Under the pieces are notes generated by a model. That model had not been told where the DNA came from. It was given only the letters and a program-made list of their open reading frames with translations, and ran no database searches. Shown here piece after piece: positions 1-5,850 of a stretch of 8,581 nucleotides of DNA (positions are counted from its first letter, which is position 1; every line of letters begins with the position of its first letter). Both the position numbers and the translations under genes were made by a program. This DNA is from Savagea sp. (GTDB lineage: Bacteria > Bacillota > Bacilli > Bacillales_A > Planococcaceae), in contig JASLHQ010000093.1 in the NCBI GenBank assembly GCA_030152265.1, positions 1 through 8,581 on the forward strand, given 5' to 3'.

Positions 1-958
1 GAAAACATTTTGGGTCGTCAATGATGATGAACAAAAAGTCGGGATTGTGAAGCTTTACGACTTGTTGGATGACATGCCATTTTTCGATTTACGTATCGCA
101 GACGAACATCGTCGTAAAGGATACGGTCCTGAAGCGTTGCGCCTCTTGACGAAATACGTGTTTGAACTGCCGACGAAAAAAATACGTTTAGAAGGTCATA
201 CGCGTCAAGATAATTTAGCGATGCGTAAAACGTTTGAACGTGCAGGTTTTGTTAAAGAAGCGCACTTGCGTAACTCGTGGTTTTCGCCGAAAGAAAATCG
301 TTATTACGATGCGGTCACTTATGGGATGACGCGCGAAGATTATGAATCGAACCAAACACCCGCTGTCATTTGGGGATCAGACAATCAAAAGACTGGAAAA
401 ACAGGCATCCCCCTCTGTATTCCAGAACAATTTGAATCGGAACGATTAATTATTCGTGCGCCTCGTTTAGAAGATATCGATGCAGTATTTGAATCAACAT
501 TTTCCTCTTATGACGATTTAAAACGATGGATGCCGTGGGCGCAAACCCGCCCTACTCGAGAAAGTACGGAGGATAGCATTCGACAAGCGATCGCGAAATT
601 TACGACGCGTGAAGATTTACGCCTTCATATTTTCTTGAAGGAAACGGGAGAGTTCATTGGAAGTTCGGGCTTGCATCGCATACGTTGGGACATTCCACGT
701 TTTGAAATTGGCTATTGGCTCGATCAACGTTTTCAAGGTTTCGGTTACATGACAGAAGCGGTTGAACGTATTACACGTTTTGCATTCGAGAAATTGTACG
801 CACGTCGCGTAGAAATTCGCTGTGATGAAAATAATAGCCCGAGCCGCAAAATTGCAGAACGTCTCAACTTTGAATTAGAAGGTGTTTTAAAACAAGATGA
901 TTTAACGGCGGATGGTACACATTTAAGAAATACGTGCATTTATGCTAAGGTTGAATGA
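1..958 (+). CDS. Tandem GNAT-fold N-acetyltransferase, 5' end missing
   Basis: Two GNAT (Gcn5-related) acetyl-CoA-dependent acetyltransferase domains in one chain. The frame is open from base 2, where the visible residues begin KTFWVVNDDEQKVGIVKLYD, so the GTG at 47 is internal and the gene starts left of the window; about 318 residues are visible. The first domain keeps its central strands and the acetyl-CoA loop RRKGYG, followed by the typical DNLAMRKTFERAGF segment, but lacks its N-terminal strand and helices. A linker leads to a complete second domain resembling RimJ/RimL, with ESERLIIRAPRLEDIDAVF at its start, GYWLDQRFQGFG as cofactor loop, and NSPSRKIAERLNFELEG near the end. The family acetylates amines such as protein N-termini, aminoglycosides or polyamines; the substrate cannot be inferred here. 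A hairpin terminator follows immediately. The domain calls are firm; the function is general. Confidence 0.9.
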   Translation, partial: KTFWVVNDDEQKVGIVKLYDLLDDMPFFDLRIADEHRRKGYGPEALRLLTKYVFELPTKKIRLEGHTRQDNLAMRKTFERAGFVKEAHLRNSWFSPKENRYYDAVTYGMTREDYESNQTPAVIWGSDNQKTGKTGIPLCIPEQFESERLIIRAPRLEDIDAVFESTFSSYDDLKRWMPWAQTRPTRESTEDSIRQAIAKFTTREDLRLHIFLKETGEFIGSSGLHRIRWDIPRFEIGYWLDQRFQGFGYMTEAVERITRFAFEKLYARRVEIRCDENNSPSRKIAERLNFELEGVLKQDDLTADGTHLRNTCIYAKVE

Positions 959-962
959 TTTG

Positions 963-1005
963 AAGCGCTCATGCGAGTCTACACTCCCATGAGCGCTTTC
1001 TATTC
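963..1005 (+). terminator. Rho-independent terminator after the GNAT gene
   Basis: AAGCGCTCATG (963-973) pairs perfectly with CATGAGCGCTT (988-998), giving 11 bp. An inner GAGT/ACTC stem lies in the loop (975-978 with 983-986). The T-run after the hairpin is short (TTTC then TATT), so termination strength is uncertain. Confidence 0.75.
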
Positions 1006-1017
1006 GGTAATTGCAAG

Positions 1018-1046
1018 TTGTCAATTAGCGAGATAGTTGGCATAAT
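1018..1046 (+). promoter_or_regulatory. Sigma-A promoter of mntR-cvfB
   Basis: TTGTCA (1018-1023) lies 17 bases before CATAAT (1041-1046), and TGG directly precedes the -10, giving an extended -10 form. A start near 1053 would leave a leader of about 40 bases before the mntR ATG. I saw no MntR-type operator overlapping it. Confidence 0.7.
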
Positions 1047-1076
1047 AAAAGAATAGTGTCGAACGATAGACATACT

Positions 1077-1082
1077 GGAGGT
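1077..1082 (+). promoter_or_regulatory. Ribosome binding site fixing the mntR start
   Basis: GGAGGT lies 9 bases before the ATG at 1092. An in-frame GTG at 1056 would add 12 residues but lies upstream of this site, so the ATG is chosen. Confidence 0.85.
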
Positions 1083-1091
1083 GGACGACAG

Positions 1092-1508
1092 ATGGCAACA
1101 CCAGGTATGGAAGATTACCTCGAACAAATTTATTTACAGTTGGAAATGCGTGGAGAAGCTCGTGTTTCAGATGTAGCGGACGCGTTAGACGTACTCCCAT
1201 CTTCTGTAACGAAGATGGCACAACGATTAGATAAAGAAGGCTATGTCATTTACGAACGCTATCGTGGGTTGGAGTTGACTGAAAAAGGAAAAGTGTTCGG
1301 AAAAAAACTAGTGAAACGTCACGAATTACTCGAACAATTTTTACGAATTATCGGGGTCAATGAAGAGTACATTTACAATGATGTAGAAGGAATTGAGCAT
1401 CATTTAAGTTGGAACGCAATCGACCGCATTACAGATTTAGTGCGTGCGATTGAAGAAACGCCAAGTTTTACAGATAAACTCGAACAAATTCGAGAAGAAG
1501 AAGGATGA
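1092..1508 (+). CDS. mntR: Manganese-responsive transcriptional regulator MntR (DtxR family)
   Basis: Metal-dependent DNA-binding repressor that, loaded with Mn(II), shuts off manganese uptake genes and in Bacillus also activates efflux genes. The 138-residue protein aligns well with Bacillus subtilis MntR as I recall it (142 residues). The N-terminal winged helix-turn-helix covers about residues 1-70, with recognition region HTH around VLPSSVTKMAQRLD. The metal and dimerisation domain follows. All the metal ligands known from the B. subtilis protein are at the same numbers: Asp8, Glu11, His77, Glu99, Glu102 and His103. Asp8 separates Mn-type MntR from iron-sensing DtxR relatives. The start is set by GGAGGT at 1077. 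It is the first gene of a probable two-gene operon with cvfB, which starts 5 bases after the mntR stop. No manganese transporter gene is in the window, so its targets are elsewhere. Confidence 0.95.
   Translation: MATPGMEDYLEQIYLQLEMRGEARVSDVADALDVLPSSVTKMAQRLDKEGYVIYERYRGLELTEKGKVFGKKLVKRHELLEQFLRIIGVNEEYIYNDVEGIEHHLSWNAIDRITDLVRAIEETPSFTDKLEQIREEEG
1498..1504 (+). promoter_or_regulatory. Ribosome binding site deciding the cvfB start
   Basis: AAGAAGG ends 9 bases before ATG 1514. It directly abuts the alternative ATG at 1505, which overlaps the mntR stop as ATGA. Spacing therefore favours 1514, giving MTTVQAGTIV as N-terminus. The site lies inside the mntR coding end, which suggests translational coupling. 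Confidence 0.6.
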
Positions 1509-1513
1509 GAAGT

Positions 1514-2371
1514 ATGACAACAGTACAAGCAGGTACGATCGTTACAGGAACAGTCCGTGCACAAGAAGGTTCACGATGGGTTATCGAAGTAAATAATGAA
1601 GAAATTTTAATGAACGAATCGGATGCTTTAGAACCTGTAGAAGTCGGGCAAGAAGTGGACGTATTCGTTTATTTAAACCGTCGAGAACAATTGATTGCGA
1701 CGACGATTTTACCGAATATGTCAATCGGTACATATGGCTATGCGACCGTTTTACGCTCAGAACGTTCAGAAGGTGTATTCGTCGATATCGGTTCAACGAT
1801 TGAAGTGCTCGTCGACCGTACAGACTTACCGAAATTTGAGGCGTTATGGCCGAAAAAAGGCGATCAGCTATATATGACTTTACGTACGGATAAGGGTGGT
1901 ACGATTTATGGACGTTTAGCGACGGAAGACCGCGTTCAAGAACAAATTGAGTTAGCTCCTGAAGAGTTGTTCAATGCGGATTTAAAAGCGCGTCCTTATC
2001 GCTTATTACCTGTCGGAACATTTCTTCTCACAGAAGATCCGATGTATCGCATTTTCGTGCACGAAACAGAGCGCGAAAAAGAACCGCGTCTCGGAGAGCT
2101 CGTCGACGTACGCATCATTAAAGTAAAGGAAGACGGCACGATGAACGGCTCATTGCTTCCGCGTAAAGAAGAGCGCTTAGATGATGATGCCGATCAAATT
2201 TACACATATTTAACGAGTGTAGGTGGCGAAATGCCTTTCACAGACCGCTCAACACCTGAAGAAATTCAAGACCGTTTCGACATGAGTAAAGGCGCGTTTA
2301 AACGTGCGCTCGGCCGCCTCATGAAAAAAGGATTAATCGAACAATCGGATGGTTGGACGAAGAAAAAATAA
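1514..2371 (+). CDS. cvfB: CvfB-type S1-domain RNA-binding protein
   Basis: Cytoplasmic RNA-binding protein of the CvfB/YitL family. In Staphylococcus aureus, CvfB influences virulence gene expression and binds RNA through S1 modules. The 285 residues show the family layout: a divergent first S1-like barrel (about 4-65), a second S1 domain (about 70-135, with GYATVLRSERSEGVFVDIG), a third S1-like domain (about 150-217, ending in VRIIKVKEDGTMNGSL), and a C-terminal winged helix (about 225-285, with GAFKRALGRLMKKGLIEQ). The length fits the family (about 285-300). It follows mntR by 5 bases with its ribosome binding site inside mntR, so the two are almost certainly cotranscribed. No terminator hairpin is seen after it, so read-through into ypuA is possible. 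An alternative start at 1505 would add three residues. Family assignment is firm; RNA targets in this organism are unknown. Confidence 0.92.
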   Translation: MTTVQAGTIVTGTVRAQEGSRWVIEVNNEEILMNESDALEPVEVGQEVDVFVYLNRREQLIATTILPNMSIGTYGYATVLRSERSEGVFVDIGSTIEVLVDRTDLPKFEALWPKKGDQLYMTLRTDKGGTIYGRLATEDRVQEQIELAPEELFNADLKARPYRLLPVGTFLLTEDPMYRIFVHETEREKEPRLGELVDVRIIKVKEDGTMNGSLLPRKEERLDDDADQIYTYLTSVGGEMPFTDRSTPEEIQDRFDMSKGAFKRALGRLMKKGLIEQSDGWTKKK

Positions 2372-2377
2372 CGAATT

Positions 2378-2408
2378 TGCAACTTTTCTTATCGGACAAA
2401 CGTTTTAA
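2378..2408 (+). promoter_or_regulatory. ECF-sigma (sigma-M/X/W-like) promoter of ypuA
   Basis: TGCAACTTTT (2378-2387) resembles the ECF -35 with its AAC core and trailing T-run. CGTTTTAA (2401-2408) resembles the CGTC-type -10. AAC and CGT are 17 bases apart, the usual distance. No good sigma-A -10 is found at this position. The ypuA start is 24 bases downstream. Confidence 0.6.
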
Positions 2409-2431
2409 CGATAACGAGGAGGAAGAAAATA

Positions 2432-3325
2432 ATGAATAAAAAATTCGTTTTAATTAGTTTTATATCGATGTTATTACTATCTGTATGGTTACCTAAAACA
2501 GCACAAGCGGTTGAAGTCATCGATGAAAAATTAGGTGTTCCAATTGTCGCACTCGGAGCGAACTTATCAGAAGATGAAAAAGCGAATGTTTTAAACAAGC
2601 TCAACGTATCAGCGGGCGATGATTATGAACAAGTGACGGTGACAGGTCAAGATTTAATTAAATATATTCCAAATGGTAACGGCAATGCACGTATGTTTTC
2701 ATCAGCAAAAATTACACGTCTCGATGAAGGGAAAGGATTGACGGTTGAAATCGTCACGCCTGAAAACATTACACAAGTGACGCGCGATATGTATGCAACA
2801 GCAATTTTAACAGCAGGTGTGGAAGATGCGAAAGTAGAAGTCGCAGCACCGAAAGCTGTAACAGGTCATTCGGCGCTCGTCGGCATTTACAAAGCGTATG
2901 AAGACGCCGGAGGTACGCTCGATACCGAACGTACAAATGTAGCGAACGATGAATTGTCGGTAGCGACAAAGCTTGCGGAACAATCGAATGTTGATAAAGA
3001 TGAAGTAGCGCAATTGTTAACAGAAATTAAAAAGCAAATTGCAGAACAAGCACCAGCGACGAAAGAAGATGTCGAACGAATCGTCAATGAGCAGTTAAGC
3101 AAGTTTAAAATTGAATTGAGTGAAGAAGATCGTCAATTACTCATTGACTTAATGGATCGTATTCGTGGTCTCGATATCGACTTTTCAAAGCTTTCGGACC
3201 AAATGACAGACCTTGCGAATAAGTTAAAAGATAAAATTGGCAACATCGATCCTGGATTTTGGGAGAGTGTAAAGCAGTTTTTTGCAGATATTTTTGATAA
3301 AATAAAATCATGGTTTAAATCTTAA
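2432..3325 (+). CDS. ypuA: YpuA-type exported DUF1002 protein
   Basis: Exported protein of the DUF1002 family, whose biochemical role is not established. The 297-residue chain starts with a clear Sec signal peptide: a Lys-Lys N-terminus, a hydrophobic core (FVLISFISMLLLSVWL) and an AQA cleavage site with the cut expected after Ala26. No lipobox Cys is present, so it should be released or held to the wall by charge. The family core follows (GVPIVALGANLSEDEK near the start, then MFSSAKITRL and VEIVTPENITQVTRDMYATA, then a VTGHSALVGIYKAYE segment). The second half is charged and helical, ending in an amphipathic Trp/Phe/Lys-rich tail (about 270-297). GAGGAGG at 2416 lies 9 bases before the ATG. 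The ECF-type promoter directly upstream matches the envelope-stress (sigma-M) control I recall for B. subtilis ypuA. Probably cotranscribed with the small acetyltransferase 18 bases downstream. Confidence 0.88.
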   Translation: MNKKFVLISFISMLLLSVWLPKTAQAVEVIDEKLGVPIVALGANLSEDEKANVLNKLNVSAGDDYEQVTVTGQDLIKYIPNGNGNARMFSSAKITRLDEGKGLTVEIVTPENITQVTRDMYATAILTAGVEDAKVEVAAPKAVTGHSALVGIYKAYEDAGGTLDTERTNVANDELSVATKLAEQSNVDKDEVAQLLTEIKKQIAEQAPATKEDVERIVNEQLSKFKIELSEEDRQLLIDLMDRIRGLDIDFSKLSDQMTDLANKLKDKIGNIDPGFWESVKQFFADIFDKIKSWFKS

Positions 3326-3343
3326 TGAGAGAGGGTGGCAGAA

Positions 3344-3628
3344 ATGGAATTTGAATTTGTTGATTTAGGTGGGGAATCTTACGCTTTTGTGAATAAACAA
3401 GACGGCGAAGAACTTGCGAAAATCACGTGGACGATGTTAGGAGACGTAATGGCGATGGACCATACATTCGTTTCAGAAAAACTTCGTGGTCAAGGGGTTG
3501 CGAAACAATTGTTAGACCGCGCAGCAGAGTACGCACGTGAGCAAGAGTATAAGATGGAGCCCGTTTGTTCTTACGTCGTTACAGCATTCGAGCGTTATTC
3601 AGAATACGATGATGTAAAAACATCATAA
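3344..3628 (+). CDS. Small YjdJ-type GNAT acetyltransferase
   Basis: A 94-residue minimal GNAT protein of the YjdJ-type (Gcn5-related, short form), cytoplasmic. It has the expected short strands, then the acetyl-CoA loop LRGQGVAKQLLDRAAEYARE (residues about 47-66), and the family-typical ending with a Cys (VCSYVVTAFERYSEYDDV, where many relatives have a P-x-C motif before the last helix). The substrate is unknown for this group. ATG 3344 is preferred over the in-frame GTG at 3335 because GAGGGTGG (3331-3338) sits just upstream of the ATG and overlaps the GTG. It follows ypuA by 18 bases, so it most likely shares the ypuA transcript, and it is closed by the terminator at 3632. Unrelated in sequence to the large GNAT protein at the left edge beyond the fold. 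Confidence 0.88.
   Translation: MEFEFVDLGGESYAFVNKQDGEELAKITWTMLGDVMAMDHTFVSEKLRGQGVAKQLLDRAAEYAREQEYKMEPVCSYVVTAFERYSEYDDVKTS
3609..3626 (+). repeat. Perfect 7-bp inverted repeat over the acetyltransferase stop codon
   Basis: ATGATGT (3609-3615) and ACATCAT (3620-3626) flank AAAA. It overlaps the last codons and the first base of the stop of the small GNAT gene and lies 5 bases before the terminator stem. It may be chance, or a second hairpin helping 3'-end formation. Confidence 0.4.
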
Positions 3629-3631
3629 ATG

Positions 3632-3670
3632 AAAAGCTACAAGCCTATTTTTTAGCTTGTAGCTTTTTCT
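3632..3670 (+). terminator. Strong intrinsic terminator between the small GNAT and DUF4064 genes
   Basis: AAAAGCTACAAGC (3632-3644) pairs perfectly with GCTTGTAGCTTTT (3655-3667), 13 bp with a 10-base loop, and the T-run TTTTT (3664-3668) follows the GC part. The next gene's ribosome binding site begins about six bases later. Confidence 0.88.
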
Positions 3671-3686
3671 ATGAGAGGTGAAAAAG

Positions 3687-4178
3687 ATGAAACGTACAGT
3701 AGAAAGAGTATTAGCAATCATTAGTGCAATTTTAATCGGACTCGGCATTTTAATAATAGTTTTCTTAACCGTGGGCATGGGTGCACTGTTTAAAATGGAC
3801 GAATTTAAAGCAGAATTAGTACAAGATTTAATGGAAGATCCACAACTCACATTGACAGAAGACGAAGTAATCGCTGTTCTTCAGTTATTTGAAAGCTTTA
3901 TTTCATTCGGTTGGGTTTTCGTCATTATCGGGGCGATCGCACTCGTCTTGACGATTGTAGGAGCCGTACAAGTAGGTAATCCAGCGAAAGTGAAAGCGGC
4001 AGGAGTAATGTTTATTTTAGGTGGTATTATGGCAGGTGTTATCACTTTACCTTCTATTTTACTTTATGTTGCTGCAGGAATGGCATTCATTCGGAAGCCA
4101 CCAGCACTTGACCAAACATTTCGTCCGCTACACGAAGGACAAGGAGATTTAAGCAATCAACCTCCCGAACAAAAATAA
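3687..4178 (+). CDS. DUF4064-like four-TM membrane protein
   Basis: Small integral membrane protein matching the DUF4064 pattern: an N-terminus like MKRTVERVLAIISAILIG, then an extracellular or cytoplasmic acidic loop, then three more hydrophobic segments. By eye the 163-residue chain has TM1 at about 8-35, an acidic loop 36-68 (DEFKAELVQDLMEDPQLTLTEDE), TM2 at 69-95, TM3 at 104-119, TM4 at 120-135, and a polar tail rich in Pro and Gln. No catalytic motif is seen; function is unknown. The start is ATG 3687, with AGAGGTG (3674-3680) in front; an in-frame GTG at 3678 falls inside that site. Only 16 bases separate the upstream terminator from the ATG, so no promoter fits. Expression must come from read-through or from a promoter inside the preceding gene. 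A terminator follows. Confidence 0.82.
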   Translation: MKRTVERVLAIISAILIGLGILIIVFLTVGMGALFKMDEFKAELVQDLMEDPQLTLTEDEVIAVLQLFESFISFGWVFVIIGAIALVLTIVGAVQVGNPAKVKAAGVMFILGGIMAGVITLPSILLYVAAGMAFIRKPPALDQTFRPLHEGQGDLSNQPPEQK

Positions 4179-4182
4179 TAAG

Positions 4183-4224
4183 AAAACACTTTTCCATATT
4201 ATATTGAGGAAAAGTGTTTTTTTT
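4183..4224 (+). terminator. Intrinsic terminator after the DUF4064 gene
   Basis: AAAACACTTTTCC (4183-4195) pairs with GGAAAAGTGTTTT (4208-4220) over 13 bp, with a 12-base loop and an eight-base T-run (4217-4224). Confidence 0.9.
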
Positions 4225-4293
4225 GTATGGTTTTTAATAGGATGTTGTTAAGGTTAACTTTATTATTCGCTGTTATTCTTTTTAGAAATTGTC

Positions 4294-4322
4294 TTGAATA
4301 TTGTTCGTCTTATGTCTAAAAT
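4294..4322 (+). promoter_or_regulatory. Candidate sigma-A promoter for the YtxH-like/AraC pair
   Basis: TTGAAT (4294-4299) and TAAAAT (4317-4322) are 17 bases apart. Surroundings are A/T-rich, so a chance match is possible. It would give a leader of about 85 bases. Confidence 0.5.
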
Positions 4323-4354
4323 TTGAAAAAAATAAAAGAAAATCATCAAAAAAG

Positions 4355-4379
4355 GTTTGAAAACGAAAAAAAAGGCAAT
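4355..4379 (+). promoter_or_regulatory. Possible sigma-B promoter for the YtxH-like gene
   Basis: GTTTGA (4355-4360) and GGCAAT (4374-4379) are 13 bases apart. The sigma-B consensus is GTTTAA, 12-15 bases, GGGTAT, so each box has deviations (one in the -35, two in the -10). It is close enough to the gene (36 bases to the ATG) to be real. YtxH in B. subtilis is a known general-stress gene, which makes the match more plausible. Confidence 0.4.
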
Positions 4380-4414
4380 ACATACTGTACAAAAATCATC
4401 GGAGGTCGATATAT

Positions 4415-4780
4415 ATGGGGAAGAAGTTAAAAGGTTTAGCAGTTACAGCGATTGCGGCAGGAGCATATGCGTACTTTAAAGACCCGGCGAATCGTGAAAA
4501 AGCACAACAATTTGTACAAGATACGAAAGAAAAAGTAGAGTCATTTATCGAGCAGAAAAAAACAGAGTATACGAATGGCTCAGAAGTGGAACAGACAGCA
4601 TCAAATCATGAAGAGTTAGATAAGAAAGCAGGAAACCCAGATCCATACGACATAGCAGATAACGAAATGGTAAGTGAAGGTGCTCAAACGAGTGTCCAAT
4701 ACTACGGTCAAGAAGTAGAAGACGATGTCGATGGGGATGCTGATGGTCTGTACCACAAACATTTAAAAGAAGAACGTTAA
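4415..4780 (+). CDS. YtxH-like small protein
   Basis: A 121-residue protein resembling the YtxH group of general-stress proteins. It has a short basic N-terminus (MGKKLKG), one short hydrophobic stretch (about residues 8-21, AVTAIAAGAYAYF) that could anchor it in the membrane, then a helical charged segment DPANREKAQQFVQDTKEKVE typical of these proteins (about 23-50, probably coiled coil). The second half is long, acidic and low-complexity, with EVEDDVDGDAD near 100-110, and has no motif I recognise. Function is not known for the group. GGAGGT at 4401 lies 8 bases before the ATG. It begins a probable two-gene transcript with the AraC regulator 31 bases downstream. Only the N-terminal half supports the family call; the rest may be lineage-specific. 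Confidence 0.75.
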   Translation: MGKKLKGLAVTAIAAGAYAYFKDPANREKAQQFVQDTKEKVESFIEQKKTEYTNGSEVEQTASNHEELDKKAGNPDPYDIADNEMVSEGAQTSVQYYGQEVEDDVDGDADGLYHKHLKEER

Positions 4781-4811
4781 TTGAATTGTAAGAGGTTGAG
4801 GGGTGAACATA

Positions 4812-5594
4812 ATGAATGAACGTGTAGAGAGAGATGTAAAATGGATGGAGATATTACCGTCAACTCCATCTTATGAAAATGTGAATACTTTTATGAACTG
4901 GCAACAATTTTACCGTGTAGAAGAAGCGTTTATTTCAGACTTAGAACGTTTTAATGAGCGTCTAGCGCATGATCAATTAGGGCAATTAATTGATTTCATC
5001 CAAAACAATCAAGAAGGAGAGCTTTGTGTTAAAAACTATTTAATATCAATGTCAGGTCTTGTAACACGTAGACTTGTACATAAGCGTCTAGATCCTTCTG
5101 AAGCATTTTCTTTCAATGTAGTATGTGATTCCATTATTGAACAAAAACTAGCTGAAGATAATGCTTATGAAATCGCAGGTGAACTAATTGAATTTTACAT
5201 GTATGTATTGCGCGAACGCGAACCGGCTCAATTGATGCACGAAACAGTAAATGCAGTCATCGATTACATTGATAGTCATTTATTAGAGTTTTTAACAGTC
5301 GAAGGAATCGCTGATCGTTTCAAAGTGAGCACGAGTCATTTATCTCGTATTTTCCGTGAACATACTGGTGTGACGCTTGTTGAATATATTAATATTCGTA
5401 AAGTGGAAGAAGCACAATATTATTTACGTTTTTCTACGAAACGTATTTCGGAAATATCGGAAGAATTTCATTTCTGCAACCAAAGCTATTTCACGCGTAT
5501 TTTTAAAAAATATACAGGTGAAACACCACGACGTTTCAGAAATAGTTTAAGTCGAAATTTCTTTAAATATGAAATAACACCACAAGTTATTTAA
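4812..5594 (+). CDS. AraC-family transcriptional regulator
   Basis: DNA-binding regulator of 260 residues. The C-terminal AraC/XylS domain covers about 148-248 and has both helix-turn-helices: the first at about 162-181 (TVEGIADRFKVSTSHLSRIF), the second at about 211-231 (RISEISEEFHFCNQSYFTRI), followed by the family ending KKYTGETPRRFR. The first 145 residues are helical, with a segment KNYLISMSGLVTRRLVHKRLDP that resembles the linker region seen before the DNA-binding domain in larger YesN- or YSIRK-type AraC regulators. No receiver domain, cupin or other known ligand pocket is evident, so the signal is unknown. The start is ATG 4812 with GAGGGG (4798-4803) upstream; an in-frame GTG at 4803 overlaps that site. 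There is no room for a promoter after the YtxH-like gene, so the two are probably cotranscribed. Its targets are not apparent in the window. Confidence 0.9.
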   Translation: MNERVERDVKWMEILPSTPSYENVNTFMNWQQFYRVEEAFISDLERFNERLAHDQLGQLIDFIQNNQEGELCVKNYLISMSGLVTRRLVHKRLDPSEAFSFNVVCDSIIEQKLAEDNAYEIAGELIEFYMYVLREREPAQLMHETVNAVIDYIDSHLLEFLTVEGIADRFKVSTSHLSRIFREHTGVTLVEYINIRKVEEAQYYLRFSTKRISEISEEFHFCNQSYFTRIFKKYTGETPRRFRNSLSRNFFKYEITPQVI

Positions 5595-5599
5595 TGAGT

Positions 5600-5633
5600 A
5601 AAACTGAGGGTCTGAGACTGCTCAGTTTTTTTC
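5600..5633 (+). terminator. Intrinsic terminator after the AraC gene
   Basis: AAAACTGAG (5600-5608) pairs with CTCAGTTTT (5621-5629), with an inner GTC/GAC stem in the 12-base loop and a T-run (5626-5632). From here to 5787 the sequence is A/T-rich and holds no gene I can support. Confidence 0.85.
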
Positions 5634-5787
5634 TTTGTATTAGAAAAAGTTAGTATAAAACTGAATATAAATATAATAGAATGAGAATGTGAATTAATAA
5701 TGAAGTACATTGAAATAATACAGAATATTCTAAATAAACAAAAACATAAAAGTATTTAAAGAAAATCAACGGAATGAAAGAGAACGT

Positions 5788-5817
5788 TTGTAATTGGTGT
5801 TCAACATAAGGTATACT
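5788..5817 (+). promoter_or_regulatory. Sigma-A promoter of yidC
   Basis: TTGTAA (5788-5793) and TATACT (5812-5817) are 18 bases apart. A start near 5824 leaves a leader of only about 27 bases before the TTG start codon. Confidence 0.65.
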
Positions 5818-5837
5818 TTTCAGTAGTTCAAAATGAT

Positions 5838-5845
5838 GAAGGTGA
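5838..5845 (+). promoter_or_regulatory. Ribosome binding site supporting the TTG start of yidC
   Basis: GAAGGTGA lies 8 bases (from its GG) before TTG 5851. A stop codon (TGA, 5848-5850) precedes the TTG in frame, so no earlier start exists. A later start would destroy the signal peptide. Confidence 0.8.
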
Positions 5846-5850
5846 ATTGA

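Noticed and set aside
47..49. GTG as the start of the first acetyltransferase
   Set aside because: The frame is open to base 2 and encodes the expected preceding GNAT strand; there is no ribosome binding site before the GTG.
745..939. Minus-strand reading frames here and at 1021-1221, 1581-1796, 2389-2604, 2769-3102, 3623-3850, 6013-6201, 6860-7117, 7407-7765, 7840-8154 and 8381-8563
   Set aside because: They mostly lie opposite well-supported genes, and the rest mostly cover regulatory or intergenic sequence. They show no recognisable domain and no convincing ribosome binding site.
1018..1091. An MntR operator for autoregulation in the mntR promoter
   Set aside because: No sequence resembling the TTTGCCTTAAGG-type box was seen in this stretch.
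1695..1877. Second + strand reading frames inside cvfB (1695-1877) and inside yidC (6342-6581)
   Set aside because: Out-of-frame shadows of genes with clear homology; no start signals.
5650..5677. TATAAT at 5672-5677 as a further yidC promoter
   Set aside because: The only -35 in range (TTAGTA, 16 bases away) is poor; A/T-rich background.
5700..5759. A 19-codon reading frame (MKYIEIIQNILNKQKHKSI) upstream of yidC as a possible leader peptide
   Set aside because: No good ribosome binding site, it lies upstream of the best yidC promoter, and A/T-rich sequence yields such frames by chance.
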